A stretch of 64,000 nt of DNA from Eubacteriales bacterium (GCA_021373115.1 JAJFTI010000035.1:1-64000); one strand, 5' to 3'; shown: positions 47,844 through 56,086, counted from the stretch's first letter. Numbers and translations are program-made. Notes: generated by a model from the letters alone, not told the origin.

Positions 47844-48851
47844 ATGAAACCGAAAGGACTGTCCATAAAAACGCGGATCGGGCTGCGAACGTGGCATATC
47901 GGCAGAACCGCGCTGCTGGTCCTGCCAATCGCGCTGATGCAGGCCATCGTAATCGCGGTTGTATACCTTATTGTGCGTTCAGATTTGCTGCGTATAGCAA
48001 AAACGATGCTCGTCCTGATCGATCTGTGGTTCGGCGAGTCGCTCGTATACGGAGTTTGGTTTGTGCTGCAGGAGAAGTTCATGGACTATCAGGCGTTTCG
48101 GCAGAAAGTCGCGCGGGAAACGAAGCGCGCGCGCTTGCATCAGGAACTGCTGACGAACGATCCGGACGAGGAAGTCCGCCTGGCGGCGGTCGAAAAGGTT
48201 TATGAAATAAACCGTCTGAACGATATCGCGCTGAACGACGAAAATTGGCGCGTACGCGCGGCGGCGGCGGCTGGCATTCATCATCCAGGCGACGCGGAGG
48301 CGCTTCTTCGCGCGTCCGGCGATCCGGACGTGAGAATGCTTGCTATGTTGAAGATTTGCGATGTCGCGGTTTTACGGGAATATGCGCTGAATGATCCGGA
48401 TTACAGAGTCCGCGCAGCCGCGGCCGGAAAAATCGAATCTCCCGAAATCCTGCTGGAGATCATCGACGGTGAGCAAAGCGAGAGTGTTTGGCGGGTTTGC
48501 CTGCCAAAGCTGATCCGGAAAAGCAAGGTGGACGGAATCATTCCGGAAAACGTCCGAACGGCGATTCGAAACGCGAAATACGTGGAAAAGATGTTAAACC
48601 TAAAGGTTTGCCCCGATTGCGGCGCGGAAGTCTTTATGCATGAAGAATGCAGGGATGTTGACATCGACAACATCAGCGAATACGACGATGATCCGATACT
48701 GGTCGAGCATTATCACTTCTATAAATGTAGTGGTTGCAGGAGGGAAGAAGAGTGGCGCCGCTGGCTAGAACCATTTGACCGGGGCTTCGCGGTTCCGCTT
48801 GCTTCCTTTCTGGACGAGGCGGACAAAAAGGCTGAGGATCATGAAAATTAG
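47844..48851 (+). CDS. HEAT-repeat membrane protein with zinc-ribbon end, paralogue B
   Basis: 335 residues. Same architecture as paralogue A: MKPKGLSIKT, two membrane helices (about 24-44 and 54-75), but four HEAT-like units of about 27 residues (for example NDENWRVRAAAAAGI and NDPDYRVRAAAAGKIES), WRVCLPKLIRKSKVD, Cys pairs C256/C259 and C295/C298, end FAVPLASFLD. Start at 47844 fits the paralogue alignment, though its ribosome site (AAAGG) is weak. The extra repeats compared with A and C indicate module gain or loss. Confidence 0.75.
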   Translation: MKPKGLSIKTRIGLRTWHIGRTALLVLPIALMQAIVIAVVYLIVRSDLLRIAKTMLVLIDLWFGESLVYGVWFVLQEKFMDYQAFRQKVARETKRARLHQELLTNDPDEEVRLAAVEKVYEINRLNDIALNDENWRVRAAAAAGIHHPGDAEALLRASGDPDVRMLAMLKICDVAVLREYALNDPDYRVRAAAAGKIESPEILLEIIDGEQSESVWRVCLPKLIRKSKVDGIIPENVRTAIRNAKYVEKMLNLKVCPDCGAEVFMHEECRDVDIDNISEYDDDPILVEHYHFYKCSGCRREEEWRRWLEPFDRGFAVPLASFLDEADKKAEDHEN

Positions 48852-48973
48852 CCAAACGTTTTCGAAGCCCGTTTTGAATGTTCGACGGATGGCAGCAGAA
48901 TGATCCATCATTCGTTTAGCCGGAAGGTCGCTCGTCCGGCTTGCGCAGGATGAAACAGAAAGGCGGAAACAAA

Positions 48974-49693
48974 GTGAAACCCAGCGGATTATCCCGAAAG
49001 ACGGATCTCCGGTTCCGGACGAATTATTTCTTGAGAAAGGTGCTTCGTGTTTGCGGCATCGCTTTATTTACTGCGGCTTTTTTAGCCTTGATATGGGTCA
49101 TAATCCGATCCGGTATTTCGCTTGCCGGGAAGATCGAACTCGGAATTTTAACCGCGCTGCCCATGATTATCGTTCCAGGCGCTTTTCTAATGGAAGAAGC
49201 GGAATTCACCTTTGACGTATTTCGCGAGGAAGCGGTCAAGCGCACTTCCGATGCGGTTCTATTGGAAGAAATTGCGTTGCTGGATAACGATCCGGTTGTC
49301 CGATGGAACGCCGCCTCGCAGGTGCGAGATGCGGAACTGGCGGAGAAGCTGATTCGCTCATCGAAAGACGCGTTGGTTTGCTGCAATTGCCTACCGGTGC
49401 TGATTCGCGCGAATGTAGTGGACGGAAGGCTTTCCGGCCGGATTGGAACCCTGATCAACGCTTCAGCCTGCGCGAATACGTTCCGGGAAAGACCTCTTTG
49501 CCAAGATTGTTATAACTTGGTTACACAACGGGAAGCCAGAGTACAGAGATACCTCTACTGTTCGACGGATACCGTGGTCTGCGATGAAGATGACGTTTTT
49601 ATCGAATATATCTGTACGCATTGCGGGCGTGTGTCCGAGGAGGACTTTTCCATTACGCTGGATTCCCTTTTGCCAGACGATTCTCAAATATAA
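48974..49693 (+). CDS. HEAT-repeat membrane protein with zinc-ribbon end, paralogue C
   Basis: 239 residues. (V)KPSGLSRKT aligns with the starts of A and B, so GTG at 48974 (GGCGG upstream) is preferred over ATG 48941 or 48950. Two membrane helices (about 26-45 and 54-72), one HEAT-like unit (LLDNDPVVRWNAASQVRD), CLPVLIRANVVDG, Cys pairs C176/C179 and C214/C217, end SITLDSLLP. 122 bases after B, same strand. Ends at a bidirectional hairpin. Confidence 0.75.
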   Translation: MKPSGLSRKTDLRFRTNYFLRKVLRVCGIALFTAAFLALIWVIIRSGISLAGKIELGILTALPMIIVPGAFLMEEAEFTFDVFREEAVKRTSDAVLLEEIALLDNDPVVRWNAASQVRDAELAEKLIRSSKDALVCCNCLPVLIRANVVDGRLSGRIGTLINASACANTFRERPLCQDCYNLVTQREARVQRYLYCSTDTVVCDEDDVFIEYICTHCGRVSEEDFSITLDSLLPDDSQI

Positions 49694-49697
49694 ATTG

Positions 49698-49728
49698 AAT
49701 ACGGAGGGGCGATCCACCCCTCCGTATT
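49698..49728. terminator. Bidirectional hairpin after paralogue C
   Basis: AATACGGAGGGG / CCCCTCCGTATT, 12 perfect base pairs, 7-base loop, placed between convergent genes. U-tracts are weak on both sides (minus side CAATTTATATTT). Confidence 0.75.
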
Positions 49729-49737
49729 GAAATCCGA

Positions 49738-50400
49738 TTATTTTCGATCCGCAAATCCGGTTTCCGGCGCCCAGACGCAATTGCCCGTCATTTCATAATG
49801 GCAATTGCAGCAGTCGTCTCCGTCTCCCAGCGTTTTTGTACGGGAAAACCCATTGGAGAGACGGTTTGCAAAGAGGTAATCCATGCGACAGATGCCCGGC
49901 AGCAGGCCGGCAACTCCAAATTGAGCGGACAGCTTCTGGAACGGACAGGTCAGGATATCGATTTCAAACGCCTCTTCGGACAGCTTTCGGTAGGCGATTC
50001 TCCAGTCGAGCGGGTGCAATTGATTCTGCTCCTGCCTGCTCAGGTGCAGCGCGGCTTTCTTTTGAAAGGAGCGGTAATAGGACCTTCCAATCGCTTTGGA
50101 AAGCCAGCGGGGGACGTTTGCGACCATCCGGTCGTTCATCATCCAGATACAGCGGTCAATCTCGGCCGGAGCCAGCTCCAGATCGCGAAACGCGCGGTAC
50201 CAGGCGACATAGGCCGGGACGAAACGGTAGTTCAGGGAGAAGATGCTTTTGCCGATATCCGGAACCTGAGGCGCTACCTCTTTAAAATAGCGCAGCGAAA
50301 GCGAGCGGAACGTTTTCCAAAAAGCTTTGCCGTATTGCCGAATCAGAGTCCGGCGGCTTTGCAGCATGGTGTACCTGAAAATGACAGATGAACGAAGCAT
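49738..50400 (-). CDS. ATC hydrolase-like protein
   Basis: 220 residues. The end CRMDYLFANRLSNGFSRTKT followed by LGDGDDCCNCHYEM matches the pattern of L-2-amino-thiazoline-4-carboxylic acid hydrolase family proteins, whose members other than the Pseudomonas enzyme have unknown roles. The helical N-terminal half fits as well. The start is uncertain: ATG 50400 has AAAGGAA about 14 bases upstream; a TTG at 50451 would add 17 residues but has no site. Confidence 0.75.
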   Translation of the reverse strand: MLRSSVIFRYTMLQSRRTLIRQYGKAFWKTFRSLSLRYFKEVAPQVPDIGKSIFSLNYRFVPAYVAWYRAFRDLELAPAEIDRCIWMMNDRMVANVPRWLSKAIGRSYYRSFQKKAALHLSRQEQNQLHPLDWRIAYRKLSEEAFEIDILTCPFQKLSAQFGVAGLLPGICRMDYLFANRLSNGFSRTKTLGDGDDCCNCHYEMTGNCVWAPETGFADRK

Positions 50401-50602
50401 AGGGAAGGATACCGTTCCTTTCGTAAAATAGTTGATGATGCGAAAAATCAAAAAAAAAGGCTGGATTTACAGCTCTGGATATTATTATACAGGAGTCACG
50501 GCAAAAAAAGAAGGGGGGAATTGTTCACCAATACCCGTGAGATGATGTCCAGACCGACGCGATTTCGAGTGAACTTAACCGCTTCGGCCAATCGATTTTC
50601 CG

Positions 50603-50630
50603 TTGCAGGAGCAATCAAATCGTGTATAAT
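50603..50630 (+). promoter_or_regulatory. Promoter of the GntR gene
   Basis: TTGCAG (50603-50608), 16-base spacer, TATAAT (50625-50630). The rest of 50401-50787 holds nothing else recognisable. Confidence 0.65.
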
Positions 50631-50787
50631 AATAGAAATTAGGCGGCGGATTTACGATTAAAGCCGGTTGCACCGTATGAAAAACGGTATTCCAAGGGAT
50701 GCGATACAATCGCAGGAGAAGCGCGCGGGCTTTTTTGCGCACAATCCATCCATGATTGCATTCGAAAAATTGCGGGGGAGCGGCGAT

Positions 50788-51555
50788 ATGGATTGGAATG
50801 AACTAAGGATTGTCTGGACGGAGGAAGCGCCCGTCTATCAGCAGCTGGCCAACTATTTCAGCGCGCGGATTTCCTCTGCGGAGCTGAAGGAAGGGGACGC
50901 GCTGCCAACGGAGACCGCGCTGTGCAAGACGCTTGGCATCAGCCGCTCGACGGTGCGCCAGGCATTCCAGATGCTGGAGGACGAAGGCGTAATCATTCGA
51001 AAAAAACGGGTTGGAACGCGCGTCTGCAAGCCGAAACTGAAGCGAAACATCAATAATCTCTATAATTTCACGACCGAAATGCATGCGCTTGGTCTCGCGC
51101 CAAGTTCGCGGCTGATTTCGTTTTCCACCGTTCACCCGCCGGTAAAGATTGCGGAGCTTCTGAACCTTTCTTCCGGCGACACCACGTTTCGAATCGAGCG
51201 GCTGCGCCTGGCGGACGGCGAACCGCTGCTGCTGGAGACAGCGTATATTCCAACATATATCTGCCCGGCGCTGGCGAAGGAACAGCTCAACGATTCGCTC
51301 TATGAAACGATTCGGGAGTGCTCCGGTTCTTCGCCGATGGAAGCAACGGAGATATATGAGGCGGTCATGCTGAACAAGCGTGACGCGGAGCTTATGAAAC
51401 TGCGCGCGGGCGAGCCGGGGTTCCGTGTTCAGCGTATTTCGAAAAACACGGCGGGCGAAATCTTTGAATACTGTGTTGAGCTAGCGCGCGGGGATCGGAA
51501 CAAGTTTCAAATCGTACTGAAGAATTCCGGCATCCAGTATTCGCGCGTTCTATGA
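50788..51555 (+). CDS. GntR/HutC-family regulator
   Basis: 255 residues. Winged helix LPTETALCKTLGISRSTVRQ and VIIRKKRVGTRV, then UTRA domain (LAPSSRLISFSTVHPPVKIA, TFRIERLRLADGEPLLLETA). Effector unknown. Start MDWNELRIVW follows GGGGGAG. Monocistronic; a weak hairpin with T-rich tail (51559-51590) follows. Confidence 0.92.
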   Translation: MDWNELRIVWTEEAPVYQQLANYFSARISSAELKEGDALPTETALCKTLGISRSTVRQAFQMLEDEGVIIRKKRVGTRVCKPKLKRNINNLYNFTTEMHALGLAPSSRLISFSTVHPPVKIAELLNLSSGDTTFRIERLRLADGEPLLLETAYIPTYICPALAKEQLNDSLYETIRECSGSSPMEATEIYEAVMLNKRDAELMKLRAGEPGFRVQRISKNTAGEIFEYCVELARGDRNKFQIVLKNSGIQYSRVL

Positions 51556-51934
51556 AAAGCGCCAAAATCGCGCTGGATTTTTGCTTTTCTTCGTGCTACA
51601 ATAAAACTTGATCGATTCCTTGAAGGAAGCGCCGGGCATATCGGGAACTCGCATTCTTTGGTTCGAGGATCCAATCCCAGACGGCTGCCGAATTCAAGCC
51701 AAAGAGGGAATACCAAATTTAAAAGTTTCTTACGCCGTTATGTAGTAGCATACGGCTAATTGTGGTTTTGGAGGATGGTAATTCCAGCGTCAAATAGCGC
51801 TTTAGGCCGAACTTCATACCATACATAATCGGAAAAACGCCGAATGAGACATGGAAATTCACAATTCTGCCACCTCAATTTTACTTATTTCGTATGTTAT
51901 GGAAGAATAGTCACAAAAAAGAGCGGAATAGTGG

Positions 51935-51963
51935 TTGATTCTATCGCAAATAGAAAGTATAAT
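51935..51963 (+). promoter_or_regulatory. Promoter of the HPr-fold-like gene
   Basis: TTGATT (51935-51940), exact 17-base spacer, TATAAT (51958-51963). The preceding 51591-51934 contains no gene I can support. Confidence 0.85.
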
Positions 51964-51997
51964 AGCATCGAAGACTAGGAAAGGAGAAAACAGTACA

Positions 51998-52273
51998 ATG
52001 CTGAAGATCAACGTTACGAATCTCAGACGATTCTTTGAAGTCGTCAATGCCTGCGAAAGCTCAGTGCAGCTTATCGTTGCAGAGCGCGAACCGGAAGAAC
52101 TCCGCGGAAACGGTTTTGTGCAGAACCTGCTGCTCGGCACGCAGAACGGAGTAACCAAGCTCTCAATTACGACCAGTTCCGACAAGGACACGGTCAAGCT
52201 GATTCGCTTCATGATGGAAGACGGAATCGCCAACGACGAAGCTACGGGCTCTGCGCTCGTTTCCGTCGCCTGA
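51998..52273 (+). CDS. Small HPr-fold-like protein without catalytic histidine
   Basis: 91 residues. The predicted order beta-alpha-beta-beta-alpha-beta-alpha (INVTN; LRRFFEVVNACES; VQLIVAE; ELRGN; FVQNLLLGTQNG; TKLSITTSSD; KDTVKLIRFMMEDG) equals that of the PTS phosphocarrier HPr. But the H15 loop (GIHARP in HPr) reads NLRRFF, and the S46 region is not conserved, so it cannot carry phosphate in the usual way. Could be a regulatory HPr relative. AAAGGAG upstream; strong promoter. Confidence 0.7.
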   Translation: MLKINVTNLRRFFEVVNACESSVQLIVAEREPEELRGNGFVQNLLLGTQNGVTKLSITTSSDKDTVKLIRFMMEDGIANDEATGSALVSVA

Positions 52274-52344
52274 CAGGACCCGATCATCAACAAGGTTCGT
52301 TCCTGAGGCGGAGGAATTCCACCGACGGGCGAATCCGGGTCCTG
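52274..52344 (+). other. Long hairpin directly after the HPr-like gene
   Basis: CAGGACCCG (52274-52282) and CGGGTCCTG (52336-52344) pair exactly over 53 bases that include a palindromic GGAATTCC. It begins one base after the stop codon and precedes a separate true terminator, so it is a structured 3-prime element or a small RNA candidate. Confidence 0.5.
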
Positions 52345-52369
52345 GGCCGGAAAACAATTGAATAGCACA

Positions 52370-52398
52370 GAGTCCGCGAGAGTTCGCGGACCTTTTTA
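52370..52398 (+). terminator. Terminator of the HPr-like gene
   Basis: GTCCGCG / CGCGGAC stem, 6-base loop, followed by CTTTTT. Confidence 0.85.
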
Positions 52399-52500
52399 TA
52401 TTCGCAGATGATTCTGCCATTTGGCAGGAAAGGATAAAACAAGGACTCCATACGAAATGTACGGAGTCCTTACTGATTATAGATCGCCTGGATGCAGACT

Positions 52501-53637
52501 TTACTTAAACAGAGCGAGCAGTACGCCGGCTGCAACGGCGGAACCGATAACGCCGGCCACATTGGGGCCCATGGCGTGCATCAGCAGGTAGTTGGTGGGC
52601 TTTGCTTTTTGCCCTTCAACATGCGAAACGCGCGCCGCCATAGGCACGGCGGAGACGCCCGCAGAACCGATCAACGGGTTGATCTTTCCGCCAGAGAGCA
52701 CATACATGAGCTTGCCGATCAGCAGACCACCGACCGTGCTGAAGGTGAAAGCGAACAGACCCAGGCCGATGATCATCAGCGTACGCGGCTGCAGAAATGT
52801 TTCCGCGGATGCGGTTGCACCGACCGTTACGCCGAGGAAGATGGTTACGATATTGATCAGGGCGTTTCGCGACGTATCGGAGAGACGCTCGACAACGCCG
52901 GATTCCCGGAAAAGGTTTCCGAGCATCAGCATACCAATGAGCGGAGCAACCGAGGGGAGAAGCAGGATACAAAGCATCGAAACGACGATTGGGAAGCAAA
53001 CGCGCTCGATTTTCGAGACGTGGCGGAGCTGCACCATCTCGGTTTCGCGTTCTTTTTTTGTCGTCAGCGCGCGCATGATCGGCGGCTGAATAATCGGGAT
53101 CAGCGCCATGTAGGAATACGCGGCAATTGCGATTGCGGGCAGCAGATCCGGCGCAAGCCGCGTCGTAAGATAGATGGCGGTCGGGCCGTCCGCTCCACCG
53201 ATGATGCCGATCGAAGCGGCTTCGCCGGGCGTAAAGCCAAGCAGGTTTGCGACGATGAACGCGATGGCGATGCCGAACTGCGCGCCCGCGCCCATGAACA
53301 GGCTACTGGGTCTGGCGATCAACGGCCCGAAATCCGTCATTGCGCCAATACCGAGGAAGATCAGCGAAGGATAAATGCCGAGTTTGACGCCCTGATAGAG
53401 GTAATACAGCAAACCGCCGGGCGAGGACTGGTCAATGGGTTTATCCATCAGTCCGGTAATTGGCAGATTCGCAAGCAGAATGCCAAAAGCAATTGGGAGC
53501 AGCAAGAGCGGCTCAAACTGGCGAACGATCGCTAAATAAATCAGAACGCAGGCAACCAGCAGCATGACACCATGCTGCCAGGTGAAAGAGGTGAATCCAG
53601 AAGACTGGATTAATACGTCAAGAGCATGACCAAACAT
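52501..53637 (-). CDS. oadB: Sodium-pump decarboxylase beta subunit
   Basis: 378 residues, about ten membrane helices. The sodium-site motif GIIGGADGPTAIYLTTR is intact, as are GNLFRESGVVERLSD and AMGPNVAGVIGSAVAAGVLL. The family (OadB/GcdB/MmdB) couples biotin-carboxyl decarboxylation to sodium export. The carboxyltransferase and biotin subunits are not in this window. Start MFGHALDVLI has AGGAGG upstream; GTG/ATG further upstream lack a site. Confidence 0.94.
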   Translation of the reverse strand: MFGHALDVLIQSSGFTSFTWQHGVMLLVACVLIYLAIVRQFEPLLLLPIAFGILLANLPITGLMDKPIDQSSPGGLLYYLYQGVKLGIYPSLIFLGIGAMTDFGPLIARPSSLFMGAGAQFGIAIAFIVANLLGFTPGEAASIGIIGGADGPTAIYLTTRLAPDLLPAIAIAAYSYMALIPIIQPPIMRALTTKKERETEMVQLRHVSKIERVCFPIVVSMLCILLLPSVAPLIGMLMLGNLFRESGVVERLSDTSRNALINIVTIFLGVTVGATASAETFLQPRTLMIIGLGLFAFTFSTVGGLLIGKLMYVLSGGKINPLIGSAGVSAVPMAARVSHVEGQKAKPTNYLLMHAMGPNVAGVIGSAVAAGVLLALFK

Positions 53638-53735
53638 GGGACCTCCTAATTGATGTGCGCCGTTAATTGCAAAAGTTGCGATCAAAACGCGGTTGTGCAG
53701 AGAAATGGTTCAATCGATTTCGTGATAAAAATCGG

Positions 53736-53894
53736 TTAGTGCTGGGAGCGCAGCCGGCGTTTTTTCTTTTGCACATTTTCGGCTATGGCAAAAATCTGCG
53801 ATAAGAACTCGATGAATAAATAGAGTCCCAGCAGAACCAGAAACACAACTGCCATTAGGAATAAGGCGACGAGTAAGCTGTCGATTACTGACAT
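53736..53894 (-). CDS. Small OadG-like (gamma) membrane subunit
   Basis: 52 residues, too short for length-filtered gene lists. One N-terminal membrane helix (LLVALFLMAVVFLVLLGLYL) followed by a basic tail (QKKKRRLRSQH), the layout of gamma subunits of sodium-pump decarboxylases. It lies 98 bases upstream of the beta gene on the same strand with GGAAGG before the ATG. Assignment rests on size, topology and neighbour. Confidence 0.7.
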   Translation of the reverse strand: MSVIDSLLVALFLMAVVFLVLLGLYLFIEFLSQIFAIAENVQKKKRRLRSQH

Positions 53895-54095
53895 ATGAGT
53901 TTTTTCCTTCCTTCCGTTATTTAAAACTGAAAACTATAAAAAAAGGAGACTCCGATAAGAAGCTCCCGATTTGGTCCCTCAACTTGAAAGTCGATGATAA
54001 CGGAGTAATCCGGTTCTTCCCTGATAAAGCTTCCGCAAACGCTGTCGAGCAAAAAACCAAACAATTCGTTTAGCCTGAATTCAACAAAAATTCAC
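53895..54095 (-). promoter_or_regulatory. Structured leader of the decarboxylase operon
   Basis: About 200 untranslated bases from the promoter at 54103-54131. Near 53940-53968 the minus strand reads GGAG ... CTCC followed by TTTTTTT, a terminator-like end. An upstream ACTCCG (near 54000) pairs with CGGAGT lying inside that hairpin, so the two pairings exclude each other or form a pseudoknot: the look of an attenuator. No known riboswitch class was recognised. Confidence 0.5.
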
Positions 54096-54102
54096 TAGGA
54101 GA

Positions 54103-54131
54103 ATCCTAGCCTGTTTCGGCGTTTTTGTCAA
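54103..54131 (-). promoter_or_regulatory. Promoter of the decarboxylase operon
   Basis: On the minus strand TTGACA (54131-54126), exact 17-base spacer, TAGGAT (54108-54103). Confidence 0.75.
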
Positions 54132-54385
54132 TCAAAATAACGACGAACCGGTCGATTTGTGTATGATTGTATATTTTTAAGGATATCCCGGTTCTTTATA
54201 ATGGGACTTATCCATAGCGGCGCGAGCGCCGGCGCCGCCGTGAATGGAGAACGCAAGAAGGTTGGAGATGGTTGTCGTCAGCTTGCGCCGATACCTTTCA
54301 TCCTAGTTTTTGCCGAAAAGCAGTCGAAACGAAATTGAGAACTTACGAAAGAAAGTGATAATGATTACATAAGCAAATTCGATCC

Positions 54386-54414
54386 TTGACAACCCGGAGT
54401 GCCCTTTCTAGAAT
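54386..54414 (+). promoter_or_regulatory. Promoter of the oxidoreductase
   Basis: TTGACA (54386-54391), 17-base spacer, TAGAAT (54409-54414). Upstream, 54132-54385 holds only a GC-rich self-complementary stretch around 54219-54241. Confidence 0.8.
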
Positions 54415-54460
54415 GGAGAAAAACGGACAATCGATTCCATTCGAAACGGAGCGGAAGAAT

Positions 54461-55453
54461 ATGAGCGAACCCATTCGCATTGGCGTCGTCGGGACGAACT
54501 TCGTGAGCGATTGGATCTGTGAGGCGGCGGCTTTCACGGAAAACTGCGAAATTGCCGCGGTCTGTTCGCGGGACGAGGAACGCGGCGCGGCCTTTGCGAA
54601 AAAACACGGGATAGCCGCATACTTCTATGAGGAGGAAGCATTCCTATCCAGCCCCGATTTGGACGCCGTCTATCTTGCGAGCCCAAACGTTGCACATTAC
54701 CGGCAGACCCTGCTTGCGCTGGGGTATGGCAAGCACGTGCTCTGCGAAAAACCGCTCGCCCTGAACGCCGCGCAGGCGGAACGGATGATGGAAGCCGCGC
54801 GGGATCGCGGCCGGGTTCTGCTGGAAGCGATTCGCCCGGTTTACGACCCGTTCCTCGCAGTTGTGAAAGAAAATCTGCCGAAAGTCGGGCGGATTCGGCG
54901 CGCGACATTTGAATTCTGCCAATACTCCTCCCGCTACGATCGGCTGAAAGCGGGCGAACGGCCAAACGTGTTTGAAGCATATCTGGGCAACGCCGCGCTG
55001 ATGGATCTTGCGGTGTACTGTCTGCATGTATGCGTCGCACTGTTCGGCATGCCGATTTCGCTGCGCGCGGGCGCAACCTTTCTCGAAAACGGTACCGAGG
55101 CGGCGGGAACAATCCTGCTTGATTATGGCGATCAGCAAACAACCGTCTCCTACTCCAAGGTGACGGATTCGATCTACCCAAGTATCATTCAGGGCGAGGA
55201 AGGCACGATTGCGTTCGATACGTTGAATCAGCCAAGCTATATACGCCTGCACCGCCGCGACAAGCAAGTTGAGGAACTGCCGTTTTCGCCGGCGCAGAAC
55301 AATATGGTATACGAGTTGAACGTGTTTGCGGATAAAATCCGCACCGGCGCGTTTACCACGCGATTTGACGAACAGAGCCTGCGGGTGCTGCGCTTGCTGG
55401 ACACGGTGCGAAAGCAGACCGGAATCGACTTTGGCGCCGGGGAAGAACTATAA
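54461..55453 (+). CDS. Gfo/Idh/MocA-family oxidoreductase
   Basis: 330 residues. Rossmann start IRIGVVGTNFVSDWI, then AVYLASPNVAHYRQTLLAL, and the catalytic GKHVLCEKPLALN. The C-terminal domain (AAGTILLDYGDQQTTVSYSK) is the usual substrate half. Such enzymes oxidise sugars, inositols or dihydrodiols with NAD(P); the substrate is unknown. Start MSEPIRIGVV follows GGAGCGG; earlier in-frame codons lie inside the promoter. Confidence 0.93.
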   Translation: MSEPIRIGVVGTNFVSDWICEAAAFTENCEIAAVCSRDEERGAAFAKKHGIAAYFYEEEAFLSSPDLDAVYLASPNVAHYRQTLLALGYGKHVLCEKPLALNAAQAERMMEAARDRGRVLLEAIRPVYDPFLAVVKENLPKVGRIRRATFEFCQYSSRYDRLKAGERPNVFEAYLGNAALMDLAVYCLHVCVALFGMPISLRAGATFLENGTEAAGTILLDYGDQQTTVSYSKVTDSIYPSIIQGEEGTIAFDTLNQPSYIRLHRRDKQVEELPFSPAQNNMVYELNVFADKIRTGAFTTRFDEQSLRVLRLLDTVRKQTGIDFGAGEEL

Positions 55454-55470
55454 CGTTTTTTTCGGGATTT

Positions 55471-55492
55471 ACGCTCTTCGGAGCGTTTTTTT
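55471..55492 (+). terminator. Terminator of the oxidoreductase
   Basis: ACGCTC TTCG GAGCGT stem with a stable UUCG loop and six T. Confidence 0.93.
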
Positions 55493-55502
55493 CTTTTTGG
55501 TA

Positions 55503-55531
55503 TTGACTTTTGGGAAAATAGGTAATATATT
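55503..55531 (+). promoter_or_regulatory. Promoter of marR-flavodoxin
   Basis: TTGACT (55503-55508), 17-base spacer, TATATT (55526-55531), the -10 being part of the first operator. Confidence 0.78.
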
Positions 55532-55560
55532 ACATAGCTGAAAAGGTAATGCATTACATA
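55521..55560. promoter_or_regulatory. Twin palindromic MarR operators
   Basis: GGTAATATATTACATA (55521-55536) and GGTAATGCATTACATA (55545-55560): each contains a perfect 12-bp palindrome, spaced 24 bases centre to centre. The first covers the -10, the second the start of transcription, so a bound repressor would block RNA polymerase. Confidence 0.85.
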
Positions 55561-55577
55561 TTTGCGGAGGGATTGCT

Positions 55578-56039
55578 GTGGAGCAGATTCAAAACGCACT
55601 GGAAGGGATGGAGGATCGAACATTTGTGTTCGGTTCGCTGTTCGTTGCGGCAAACCGACTGGAAACGCTGCTGGACCGCGCGTTTGCACCGTATGGAATC
55701 ACGAGCAAGCAATGGCTGCTGCTGATCACAATACAGTCGCTGTTTCGCGAGCCGCCAACGATCACGCAGGCTGCGTCAGCGATGGGAACCTCGCATCAAA
55801 ACGTGAAACAGGTTGCACGGAACCTCGAGCGAAGCGGTTTCCTAAAGCTGGAAAAGGACGCCCGGGACGCGAGGACGACCCGGCTGATCCCGACCGAAGC
55901 ATGCCACGCATTCGCAGAAGATACCAGGCAGGCGGGCGAGCAGTTTATGCGGGAGGCGTTTGACGGCGTGTCCGACGACGAAGCGCACGGCGCGCGGAAC
56001 ACACTGCTGACCCTCTGGCAAAACACGCTGAAGATGTAA
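55578..56039 (+). CDS. MarR-family regulator
   Basis: 153 residues. Winged helix TITQAASAMGTSHQNVKQVA and RSGFLKLEKDARDARTTRLI. GTG start at 55578 with GGAGGG upstream. Almost certainly binds the twin palindromes immediately before it and controls itself and the flavodoxin gene 47 bases downstream. It lacks the OhrR cysteine motif, so the signal is different from the peroxide sensor at 35944. Confidence 0.92.
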   Translation: MEQIQNALEGMEDRTFVFGSLFVAANRLETLLDRAFAPYGITSKQWLLLITIQSLFREPPTITQAASAMGTSHQNVKQVARNLERSGFLKLEKDARDARTTRLIPTEACHAFAEDTRQAGEQFMREAFDGVSDDEAHGARNTLLTLWQNTLKM

Positions 56040-56086
56040 CGAACAAAAAACCGCGCCTGTCGCGGTGAAAAGAAGGAGAAAGAGAA

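Noticed and set aside
51620-51700. GGTTCGAGGATCC near 51659 resembling a tRNA T-arm
   Set aside because: No acceptor stem, D-arm or anticodon arm can be formed around it.
54201-54338. A 45-codon plus-strand frame starting at ATG 54201 with TATAAT directly before it
   Set aside because: The -10 overlaps the ATG, there is no ribosome site, and the composition follows the GC-rich self-complementary stretch; no family resemblance.
55437-55500. Weak second hairpin near the oxidoreductase stop as attenuator
   Set aside because: A plain UUCG terminator accounts for the whole signal.
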